A DNA stretch of 5,280 nucleotides from Treponema sp. (GTDB taxonomy: Bacteria; Spirochaetota; Spirochaetia; Treponematales; Breznakiellaceae). This document shows positions 1 through 4,378 of this stretch, piece by piece. The notes under the pieces were generated by a model. That model was not told the DNA's origin, made no database searches, and saw only the letters and a program-made list of their open reading frames with translations. Position 1 is the first letter of the stretch. Every line of letters starts with the position of its first letter. The stretch is taken from the NCBI GenBank assembly GCA_031266695.1, contig JAISAK010000059.1, forward strand, positions 1-5,280. The letters run 5' to 3'. The position numbers were made by a program, and so were the translations under genes.

Positions 1-456
1 AAATTCTTTCCTGAAGGGAACCAGTTTTATTTCACCCGAAGAAAGCCTGATTTCGACCAGACTCCCGCCTCCGCCTTCTATAAGGCCGGCGACGCGGCCG
101 AGGACTTCGCCTTCCGCCGGCGACGCGCCGGCTATTACGGGCAGACCCTTCAGATCCTCGATGTAGTACTCGTCCGGCCCAAGGGGGCTGGCCTGTTCCC
201 GTCCGGCCAGCAGTTCCGCGCCCCTCAGGGTTTTTGCGTCTTCGGGGCTGTCTATTCCGGTGAATTTTATCAACAATGCCGGCGGGGCAGGAAGGCTTTC
301 CTCAATTTTTCGCTCTTCTTCTTTGCCTTTCAGACGAAGAATCAGGGATTGCAGTTTTAAAAGATGATCGATTTCGCCCGAAAGGGGACGGACCTTCACA
401 AAGCCTTTAAGCCCGAAAGGCGCGCCTGCCAGACCGACTACAAATTTTTCCGTCAT
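1..456 (-). CDS. rimM: Ribosome maturation factor RimM (3' end cut by window edge)
   Basis: RimM binds ribosomal protein S19 and helps the head of the 30S subunit mature in the cytoplasm. The frame is open from the ATG at 456 to base 1, giving 152 residues. The family is usually 165-180 residues, so roughly the last 20 are outside the window. Residues 5-25 show the N-terminal RimM signature (VVGLAGAPFGLKG). Residues 95-107 (DEYYIEDLKGLPV) mark the start of the C-terminal PRC-barrel, and SLVEIRL...LVPF at 132-148 continues it. The start follows the khpA stop by 32 bases. I see no convincing Shine-Dalgarno sequence before it and no in-frame alternative start upstream, so translation may depend on coupling to khpA. 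The next genes are expected to be trmD and rplS, off the left edge. Identification is firm; the exact start is a little less so. Confidence 0.95.
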   Translation of the reverse strand, partial: MTEKFVVGLAGAPFGLKGFVKVRPLSGEIDHLLKLQSLILRLKGKEEERKIEESLPAPPALLIKFTGIDSPEDAKTLRGAELLAGREQASPLGPDEYYIEDLKGLPVIAGASPAEGEVLGRVAGLIEGGGGSLVEIRLSSGEIKLVPFRKEF

Positions 457-488
457 TTTGGCACGGGTATGCGTATTCCCGAAAGGTT

Positions 489-722
489 CTAATCCAGGAT
501 TTCCAGAACCGTATGCTTGCCGGTTTTGGCGGTGGCCGCCTGTAGAACGGTTCTGATGGCCTTGGCAATGCGGCCGTGCTTGCCGATTACCTTTCCGATA
601 TCTTCGGGCGCCACCCGAAGCTCCAGAATGGTAGATTTTTCACCCTCAACCACACTTACCAGTACCTGGGAAGGGTTATCTACCAGGTACTTTACGATAT
701 ATTCAACCAAATCTTTTTCCAT
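489..722 (-). CDS. khpA: KH-domain RNA-binding protein KhpA (YlqC family)
   Basis: This is a 77-residue single-KH-domain protein. KhpA proteins bind RNA in the cytoplasm and in several bacteria act with KhpB/Jag; the genes are typically found between rpsP and rimM, as here. The KH signature is clear: VIGKHGRIAKAIRTVL at about 45-60, with the GKHG (GxxG) nucleic-acid-binding loop at 47-50. It is preceded by the beta strand TILELRVAPEDIG and followed by the closing strand TVLEILD. Length is normal for the family (75-80). The ATG at 722 has an AAAGG Shine-Dalgarno about 6 bases upstream. It is presumably transcribed with rpsP, although a palindrome-rich spacer of 185 bases lies between them and may modulate how much transcript reaches this gene. 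Confidence 0.95.
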   Translation of the reverse strand: MEKDLVEYIVKYLVDNPSQVLVSVVEGEKSTILELRVAPEDIGKVIGKHGRIAKAIRTVLQAATAKTGKHTVLEILD

Positions 723-769
723 TTTGTACCTTTCTCAGGAATTTGTAAACGATACAAGGCCGGAACTCA

Positions 770-923
770 CCCGCGGCCTGCGGGGGGTCATTCGTGCTGA
801 GGGGTTTGATACCCAAGAACCCGCCTTTCGGCGGGGGAGCTTCAGGGCGGTTAAAAAGGTATTAAACCCCGAATGCATTACCTCGGGAGAACAACATACC
901 TCGTCCTTCAGGGCGAGGTTGTT
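770..923. repeat. Palindrome cluster, REP or IS200/IS605-end-like element
   Basis: Almost the whole spacer between khpA and rpsP is palindromic. Seen directly: a 5-bp stem at 770-774/780-784; a 13-position stem at 801-813/858-870 (12 Watson-Crick pairs and one G-T); a perfect 6-bp hairpin at 820-825/830-835 nested inside it; and a hairpin at 899-906/911-918 flanked by AACAA/TTGTT at 890-894/919-923. AATGCATT at 872-879 is self-complementary. The two imperfect positions (808/863 and 904/913) are G-T pairs on the plus strand but C-A mismatches on the minus strand, so the plus strand folds better. Clustered imperfect hairpins of this kind resemble REP elements mobilised by RAYT transposases or the ends of IS200/IS605 elements. 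That assignment is an inference; no transposase is present. Confidence 0.55.
820..835. other. Perfect GC hairpin, inner stem of the repeat element
   Basis: CCCGCC at 820-825 pairs perfectly with GGCGGG at 830-835 across a 4-base loop. On the minus strand the loop reads GAAA, a GNRA-type tetraloop, so the rpsP-khpA transcript should fold tightly here. No T-run follows on either strand, so it is not a canonical intrinsic terminator. It may instead pause polymerase or protect the rpsP end of the message from exonucleases. Confidence 0.6.
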
Positions 924-1174
924 GATTTCATGGCAATGCTTTTTTTGTTAAAAATTCTGCGAACCGTATCGGTAACGGTTGCGCCCTTTGCAAGCCAGGC
1001 CTTTGCCTTTTCGGCATTGAAAACAATCTGCTTATCTTCAACCTCAATGGGGTGGTAATATCCCAATTCCTCAATGGTCTTGCTGTCCCGGGCATCCCGT
1101 TTGTCCATTACCACAATGCGGTAATAGGGGCGTTTTTTCGTACCGAATTTTTTGAGCCGTATTCTGGCGCTCAT
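908..1174 (-). CDS. rpsP: 30S ribosomal protein S16
   Basis: S16 is a small-subunit ribosomal protein that binds 16S rRNA early in 30S assembly. The 88-residue product begins MSARIRLKKFGTKKRPYYRIVVMDKRDARDSK, the classic S16 N-terminus, followed by the EELGYYHP motif at 35-42 and the helix NAEKAKAWLAKGA at 53-65. Length is in the normal 80-90 range. The ATG at 1174 has a full AGGAGG Shine-Dalgarno 4 bases upstream (1179-1184). A separate sigma-70 promoter lies 73 bases upstream, so the gene is not dependent on ffh transcription. Oddity: the last codons (STTSP) and the stop lie inside the palindromic element that fills the downstream spacer, so the C-terminal tail may have been supplied or altered by insertion of that repeat. 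Confidence 0.97.
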   Translation of the reverse strand: MSARIRLKKFGTKKRPYYRIVVMDKRDARDSKTIEELGYYHPIEVEDKQIVFNAEKAKAWLAKGATVTDTVRRIFNKKSIAMKSTTSP

Positions 1175-1178
1175 GGAG

Positions 1179-1184
1179 CCTCCT
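1179..1184 (-). promoter_or_regulatory. Shine-Dalgarno of rpsP
   Basis: A perfect AGGAGG reads on the minus strand 4 bases before the rpsP ATG. It fixes the start and suggests strong translation, as expected for a ribosomal protein. Confidence 0.85.
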
Positions 1185-1195
1185 CACAATATCCT

Positions 1196-1234
1196 AACCC
1201 GCTTAGTTTGAGTTTTACCCAAAACAACCGGGTT
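1196..1234 (-). promoter_or_regulatory. Possible stem in the rpsP 5' leader
   Basis: AACCCG at 1196-1201 and CGGGTT at 1229-1234 are exact complements separated by 27 bases. Both lie in the predicted untranslated leader of rpsP, just upstream of the Shine-Dalgarno. A folded leader of about 65 bases could allow regulation, but I recognise no known ribosomal-protein leader motif, and a 6-bp match across this distance can occur by chance. Confidence 0.25.
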
Positions 1235-1246
1235 TAAGACAAGTTT

Positions 1247-1275
1247 ACTATACAAGAAAGCGCGGGTTTAGTCAA
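1247..1275 (-). promoter_or_regulatory. Sigma-70-type promoter of rpsP
   Basis: On the minus strand a TTGACT -35 box (1270-1275) is separated by exactly 17 bases from a TATAGT -10 box (1247-1252). Five of six bases match consensus in each box. Transcription would start near 1240, giving a leader of about 65 bases ending at the AGGAGG. The promoter lies 22 bases beyond the stop of the protease gene, which fits the need for rpsP to have its own promoter where inserted genes separate it from ffh. Confidence 0.8.
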
Positions 1276-1297
1276 TGGCGTGGGGGGGTGTGCGGTA

Positions 1298-1711
1298 CTA
1301 ATACAGAATACCAAGCTGTTCTTCGCCATGGACGCCTACCAGCCGCTGGTTTTTGGGGTCTACCATGATGTCCATGCCTTCCATTGGGATTGCGCCGAGG
1401 AGGACGGAACATTCTTTATCAACTACCCACGCCTGGGTTATCTCCGCCCGGTCTCTCCAGCGGACTTCTACCCCTTCGGTAAGGCCGAGCTGTACTTTTT
1501 CGCCGTCCCCCAGGGTGGCGGGAACTTTTTTGAGGATTTCAAGGCCAAGCTGCCGCCGCAGGCTCTCCGGCATGGTGAGGCGGAGCGCCCCGGTATCGGC
1601 AACGGCTGTTACCGTAACCGAGCGGATTTCTTTTTCGTCCATAAGTCCGCGCTTTACATTTCCCTTGTCAACCGCGTTGGTAAGGGTGATTTCGTCTTTG
1701 GTAATTCCCAT
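1298..1711 (-). CDS. Small retropepsin-like aspartic protease (clan AA)
   Basis: This predicted 137-residue protein has the fold signature of single-domain, retroviral-type aspartic proteases, which act as homodimers with each chain giving one catalytic Asp. The catalytic motif is VADTGALRLTMPESL at about 37-51, with Asp39 in DTGA (39-42). The second conserved segment is SVLLGAIPMEGMDIMVDPKNQRL at about 102-124, matching the family's LLG...(D)P.N..L flap-end motif. The frame extends upstream to a GTG at 1750, but I chose the ATG at 1711: AGGAG lies 6 bases upstream of it, and the protein from there starts like relatives (MGITKDEITLTNA). It has no signal peptide or membrane segment. The substrate is unknown. 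It is divergent from the toxin-antitoxin remnant, and both appear to be insertions in the ffh-rpsP cluster. Confidence 0.85.
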   Translation of the reverse strand: MGITKDEITLTNAVDKGNVKRGLMDEKEIRSVTVTAVADTGALRLTMPESLRRQLGLEILKKVPATLGDGEKVQLGLTEGVEVRWRDRAEITQAWVVDKECSVLLGAIPMEGMDIMVDPKNQRLVGVHGEEQLGILY

Positions 1712-1754
1712 CACTGTCTCCTGCCAGGGTGATTTCTGCTTTAAAACCACTCAT
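1668..1754 (-). CDS. Possible 28-residue upstream ORF overlapping the protease gene
   Basis: An ATG at 1754 opens a short frame that ends with TGA at 1668, overlapping the protease start in another frame. Its first residues, MSGFKAEITLAG, align without gaps to the protease start MGITKDEITLTN (M, K, E, I, T and L shared). At DNA level AAAxxxGAAATCACCCT recurs 43 bases apart at the same distance from each ATG. It is either a translated leader peptide or the scar of a partial duplication of the 5' end of a protease gene. No strong Shine-Dalgarno precedes it, so translation is doubtful. Confidence 0.3.
   Translation of the reverse strand: MSGFKAEITLAGDSDGNYQRRNHPYQRG
1718..1722 (-). promoter_or_regulatory. 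Shine-Dalgarno deciding the protease start
   Basis: AGGAG on the minus strand sits 6 bases before the ATG at 1711. It favours this start over the GTG at 1750 in the same frame, which has no comparable site. Confidence 0.75.
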
Positions 1755-1772
1755 GTTGCGCTTCTTACCTCA

Positions 1773-1781
1773 AGTATACCA
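1773..1781 (-). promoter_or_regulatory. Candidate extended -10 promoter for the protease gene
   Basis: TGGTATACT on the minus strand matches an extended -10 element (TGn plus a five-of-six -10 box). There is no good -35 at 16-18 bases, which extended -10 promoters do not strictly need. Transcription would start near 1766. Confidence 0.4.
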
Positions 1782-1812
1782 CAATTCAGTGCCGGAGGCA
1801 CCGTTTCAGATT

Positions 1813-1841
1813 ATTTAACTACATCGGGGGCTGGTTGTCAA
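1813..1841 (-). promoter_or_regulatory. Candidate second promoter for the protease gene
   Basis: On the minus strand a perfect TTGACA -35 box (1836-1841) lies 17 bases from TTAAAT (1813-1818), a four-of-six -10 box. A transcript from here would have a leader of roughly 95 bases before the protease ATG. I cannot tell which of the two candidates is used. Confidence 0.4.
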
Positions 1842-1952
1842 GAAAATGCAAGGCCAACATCATTTACTTTCATGTTCCGGGAAACTACCAAGATTTCATC
1901 GAACCAAAGGTTTACATAACCGATTTTGAAACTTGCTCATATTTTATAAAAA

Positions 1953-1968
1953 ATATCATATGTGATAT
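1953..1968. promoter_or_regulatory. Palindromic operator candidate for the XRE antitoxin
   Basis: ATATCA (1953-1958) and TGATAT (1963-1968) form a perfect 6-bp inverted repeat around a TATG centre, 9 bases before the toxin start codon. Antitoxins of this family normally repress their own operon by binding such palindromes over the promoter. The intact antitoxin downstream would be the expected ligand. The promoter boxes here are AT-rich and ambiguous, so I do not assign a -10 or -35. Confidence 0.5.
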
Positions 1969-1977
1969 ATTAAAAAC

Positions 1978-2113
1978 ATGAAATATGAAATCGAATTGTA
2001 TGAAAAAGAAGGCAATAAAGTACCCGTCCTAGATTTCATTGTATCTTTAAACCCAAAACAACAAGCAAAAATATATTCGGATGAATGATTATATAGCGAG
2101 GAGCAAAAAATGA
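1978..2113 (+). pseudogene. HigB/Gp49-family toxin with its middle deleted
   Basis: Toxins of this RelE-related family are ribosome-dependent mRNA interferases of about 100-115 residues. The ATG at 1978 opens MKYEIELYEKEGNKVPVLDFIVSLNPKQQAK, a typical family N-terminus, but the frame stops at 2088 after 36 codons. One frame over, the DNA from about 2072 to 2113 reads YIRMNDYIARSKK and a stop, which looks like the family's basic C-terminal helix. That stop overlaps the antitoxin ATG by four bases (ATGA), the usual junction in such operons. The simplest reading is an internal deletion of around 70 codons, with a frame change, near 2070-2080. The catalytic core would be missing, so the product should be inactive. 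Confidence 0.8.
2098..2103 (+). promoter_or_regulatory. Shine-Dalgarno of the antitoxin gene
   Basis: GAGGAG ends 6 bases before the ATG at 2110. It lies inside the surviving 3' end of the toxin gene, so the deletion kept the antitoxin translation signal intact. Confidence 0.8.
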
Positions 2114-2379
2114 ATTGGGATGATGCAAAAGAAAAGATCCTTCAGAACGAAGAGGTCCGGAAGGAACTCAGAAATAACGAGGCTGAGTATAAAATCATTG
2201 AGGAAATAATAACGGCCAGACAGGAAAAGAATTTGACACAAAAGGATCTGGCAGAACTGGTAGGAACAAAACAATCAAATATATCCCGGCTGGAAAGCGG
2301 GAACTATAATCCTACACTTGAGTTTCTGAATAAAATAGCGAGAGCTATTGGTAAAGAATTGGAAGTACGAATAGTGTAA
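2110..2379 (+). CDS. XRE-family antitoxin, HigA-like, orphaned
   Basis: This 89-residue protein has an acidic, helical N-terminal part (1-30) and a Cro/C1-type helix-turn-helix at about 33-85: the helices around RQEKNLTQKDLAELVGTKQ and SNISRLESGNYNP are diagnostic. In HigBA-type systems with toxin first, this protein neutralises the toxin and represses the operon through an upstream palindrome, and one is present before the toxin remnant. Length and domain layout are normal and nothing looks broken. Since the toxin has lost its core, the antitoxin is an orphan; it could still bind DNA, or neutralise a related toxin elsewhere in the genome. The AT-rich base use differs from ffh and rpsP, consistent with horizontal acquisition. 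No terminator is evident between its stop and the converging ffh end. Confidence 0.9.
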   Translation: MNWDDAKEKILQNEEVRKELRNNEAEYKIIEEIITARQEKNLTQKDLAELVGTKQSNISRLESGNYNPTLEFLNKIARAIGKELEVRIV

Positions 2380-2435
2380 TTAAAAACACGCTCAACCTGA
2401 AGGTTTCGCACAATTTCACCAACACAGGGAATTTT

Positions 2436-2452
2436 CCGGGCGCCGGTCCCGG
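2436..2452 (-). terminator. Weak stem-loop just after the ffh stop
   Basis: CCGGG (2436-2440) and CCCGG (2448-2452) are complementary across a 7-base loop, directly after the ffh stop on the minus strand. AAAATT follows instead of a T-run, so this is not a canonical intrinsic terminator. It may only stabilise the message end. Confidence 0.25.
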
Positions 2453-3841
2453 TCACCTGTTCGGGAAAACAGCCCTGCCGGGCTGCGTAAACCGGGACGG
2501 ATTTTTGTTCATTTTGACCATTTTTTTCATCATGGTCCGCATTTTTTCGAACTGCTTGAGCAGCCGGGCTACTTCGGCAACCGAGGAGCCCGATCCTTTG
2601 GCAATGCGGGAACGGCGGGTGGGGCCGATGATAAGGTGGTTGGCGCGTTCCTTTCTGGTCATGGAGGAAAGGATCGCTTCCTGGCGTTTAAGATTGGCCT
2701 TGTCAATATCGTCTTCGCTTATTTGGCCCTGCATGCCGGGGATCATTTCCAGCATGGACTGGAGGGAACCCATCTTCTTTACCGAGCGGAGCTGGGCAAG
2801 CCAGTCCTCCAGGGTAAAGTTTTCTTTTTCCATCTTTTTTTGAAGCTCCAGGGCTTCCTTCTGATCAATGACTGCCTGAGCTTTTTCAACAAGGCTGACC
2901 ACGTCGCCCATGCCCAGAATACGGCCGGCAACGCGGTCCGGGTAGAAGGGTTCAAAGTCTTCGGGCTTTTCGCCTGTACCGACAAACTTGATGGGTTTAC
3001 CGGTGATGGTCTTGAGGGAGAGAGCCGCGCCGCCCCGGGTGTCGGAGTCGAACTTGGTAAGCACCACACCGGTAAGGCCGATTTTTTCGTCAAAGGTTTT
3101 GGCGATGTCCACGGCGGACTGGCCGGTCATGGCATCCGCCACCAGGAGGAGTTCGTCGGGCCCGGCCGCGCCCTTGAGCCGGGAGAGCTCGGTCATCATG
3201 GCCTCATCGATCTGGAGCCGGCCCGTGGTGTCGATGATGAGGGTGTCGATAAGGTTTTTCCGCGCCCAGTCCAGGGCGCCTCGGTAAACTTGGACGCTGT
3301 TATGGGACCCGCCGGGTTCCCGGGCGGCTTCCTCCCTGTAGACGGGAACATCAATCTGGCTGCCAAGAACGGCGAGCTGTTCCATGGCCGCGGGGCGTAC
3401 CAGGTCGCAGGCCACGAGCAGGGGCTTGCGGCCTTCTTTTTTTAGGCGGAGCGCAAGTTTTGCGGAACTGGTGGTTTTGCCCGAACCCTGCAGGCCCAGC
3501 ATAAGAATGGAAGAAATGGTATCGGGCCCCTTGAGCTGCAGCGCCTGGGCCGGGCGGCCATTCGGGCCGGGCGCGGTATCACCCAGAAAAGAGGCAAGCT
3601 TGTCGTGAACGATTTTTACGAACTGCTGGCCCGGATCCACCGAGCGGAGAACCTTTTCTCCCCTGGCCTCTTCTATCATGGAATTGACGAAACGGCGGAC
3701 TACCCGCAGATTGACGTCCGCTTCCAGCAACGCCATTTTGATGGCCTCTACCGCGTCTTCGATATTTTTTTCGGTAATTGTTGATTTGCCCGCGACAAGA
3801 CGCAGGGCGTCGGAAATTTTTGCCGTTAATTTATCAAACAT
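2453..3841 (-). CDS. ffh: Signal recognition particle protein Ffh (SRP54)
   Basis: Ffh is the GTPase of the bacterial signal recognition particle. With 4.5S RNA it binds signal sequences emerging from the ribosome and delivers the complex to FtsY at the membrane. The 462-residue product is complete: N domain helices at 1-85; G domain with P-loop GLQGSGKT at 116-123, DTTGR at 204-208 (DTAGR in many species), TKFD at 262-265 and GTGEKPEDFEPF at 288-299; then a methionine-rich M domain from about 330, with the RNA-binding segment around RIAKGSGSSVAEV (412-424). The loop near 172-183 (AAREPGGSHNSV) is a few residues longer than usual. The start MFDKLTAKISDAL is canonical. No Shine-Dalgarno precedes it, and a promoter sits almost on the ATG, so a leaderless mRNA is predicted. 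Confidence 0.98.
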   Translation of the reverse strand: MFDKLTAKISDALRLVAGKSTITEKNIEDAVEAIKMALLEADVNLRVVRRFVNSMIEEARGEKVLRSVDPGQQFVKIVHDKLASFLGDTAPGPNGRPAQALQLKGPDTISSILMLGLQGSGKTTSSAKLALRLKKEGRKPLLVACDLVRPAAMEQLAVLGSQIDVPVYREEAAREPGGSHNSVQVYRGALDWARKNLIDTLIIDTTGRLQIDEAMMTELSRLKGAAGPDELLLVADAMTGQSAVDIAKTFDEKIGLTGVVLTKFDSDTRGGAALSLKTITGKPIKFVGTGEKPEDFEPFYPDRVAGRILGMGDVVSLVEKAQAVIDQKEALELQKKMEKENFTLEDWLAQLRSVKKMGSLQSMLEMIPGMQGQISEDDIDKANLKRQEAILSSMTRKERANHLIIGPTRRSRIAKGSGSSVAEVARLLKQFEKMRTMMKKMVKMNKNPSRFTQPGRAVFPNR

Positions 3842-3849
3842 GATGGATT

Positions 3850-3878
3850 ATTGTACTAAAGGCCCGGGGGACAATCAA
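3850..3878 (-). promoter_or_regulatory. Sigma-70-type promoter of ffh, probably leaderless
   Basis: On the minus strand a TTGATT -35 box (3873-3878) is 17 bases from a TACAAT -10 box (3850-3855). Only 8 bases separate the -10 from the ffh ATG, so transcription should begin within about two bases of the start codon. TTGATTGT occurs a second time upstream, near 3900-3907. Nothing resembling a terminator separates ffh from the upstream gene, so readthrough could supply a longer, leadered transcript as well. Confidence 0.6.
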
Positions 3879-3913
3879 CCAACCCCGCCGCTTCGCATAC
3901 AATCAATTGGGAT

Positions 3914-4378
3914 TTACCGCTTAATCACCGAATCAACCAGCTTTCTGAAATCCGGGTCGAGGTTTTTTTCGGTTTCCTTGTCGGGGCTAAAGACGCGGTT
4001 GTTGATAAAGTGAATACCGTTCCGTTCCAGAACAACTTCGCTTATTGGAGATTCTGCCTGGAAAGAGGCTTTCGGTTTTTCCGGGACAGCAATTTGGCGG
4101 TTAAAAGAAGATCCGGGCGGTTTTTCTGCCGCGGGATCATCCGATTTTAAAACCACGGCCGGAACAGGCAATTCATCGGCATCAACGGAGGGTTTGAGGT
4201 ATTCGGGCTCGCGGGTGGTTTCAAACAGGAAAGGGGAAGACACAATTGAAATTCCGGCGTTTTTGCGGAATTCCTCAAGTCCGCCTTCGGCCGGAAGCAA
4301 ATTTTCTCTTATTCCGGTGATTTTTTTTTTTCGTCTTCCGAATTTTCTTGGGCCTTTTCGTCCTCCGCGGATAATATT
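3914..4378 (-). CDS. C-terminal segment of the acidic protein, reached by a -1 shift
   Basis: This frame is open from 4378 to the TAA at 3914 and has no ATG start; the first possible one is a TTG at 4300 with a poor ribosome binding site. After the A-run it reads ITGIRENLLPAEGGLEEFRKNAGIS and ends ERNGIHFINNRVFSPDKETEKNLDPDFRKLVDSVIKR. That ending is less repetitive than the rest and looks like a compact conserved domain, though I do not recognise the family. The upstream frame stays acidic right up to the 11-A run and then stops four codons later, so this is best read as the missing C-terminus of the same protein. Joining them needs a -1 shift, one extra A by transcriptional slippage, or correction of a sequencing error. 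Ends 72 bases before ffh. Confidence 0.7.
   Translation of the reverse strand, partial: NIIRGGRKGPRKFGRRKKKITGIRENLLPAEGGLEEFRKNAGISIVSSPFLFETTREPEYLKPSVDADELPVPAVVLKSDDPAAEKPPGSSFNRQIAVPEKPKASFQAESPISEVVLERNGIHFINNRVFSPDKETEKNLDPDFRKLVDSVIKR
4291..4331 (-). other. Slippery poly-A run plus hairpin, candidate frameshift site
   Basis: The minus strand has 11 consecutive A bases (4321-4331). Three bases later CCGGAA (4312-4317) can pair with TTCCGG (4291-4296) around a 15-base loop that contains the zero-frame stop. The run offers several overlapping A AAA AAA slip sites, and the stem is at a workable distance from the earlier ones. Frames upstream and downstream are joined by exactly a -1 shift. 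A homopolymer miscount in the assembly would look the same. Confidence 0.6.

Noticed and set aside
820..835. Intrinsic terminator after rpsP
   Set aside because: The hairpin is strong but no T-run follows it on the minus strand, and khpA and rimM are expected to be cotranscribed.
1298..1750. FliW as the identity of the gene between ffh and rpsP, and the GTG at 1750 as its start
   Set aside because: The DTGA and LLG...DPKNQRL motifs point to a clan AA protease instead, and the AGGAG before the ATG at 1711 gives a better start.
1353..1919. Plus-strand frame of 188 codons opposite the protease
   Set aside because: It is antisense to a gene with clear family motifs, and it crosses the divergent promoter region without a sensible start.
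2394..2405. AACCT/AGGTT inverted repeat after the antitoxin stop as a terminator
   Set aside because: The loop would be only two bases and no T-run follows; too weak to annotate.
2636..3445. Long plus-strand open frame of 269 codons opposite ffh
   Set aside because: It lies entirely antisense to a complete, strongly conserved Ffh; its composition is that of a reverse-complement shadow and it has no recognisable domain.
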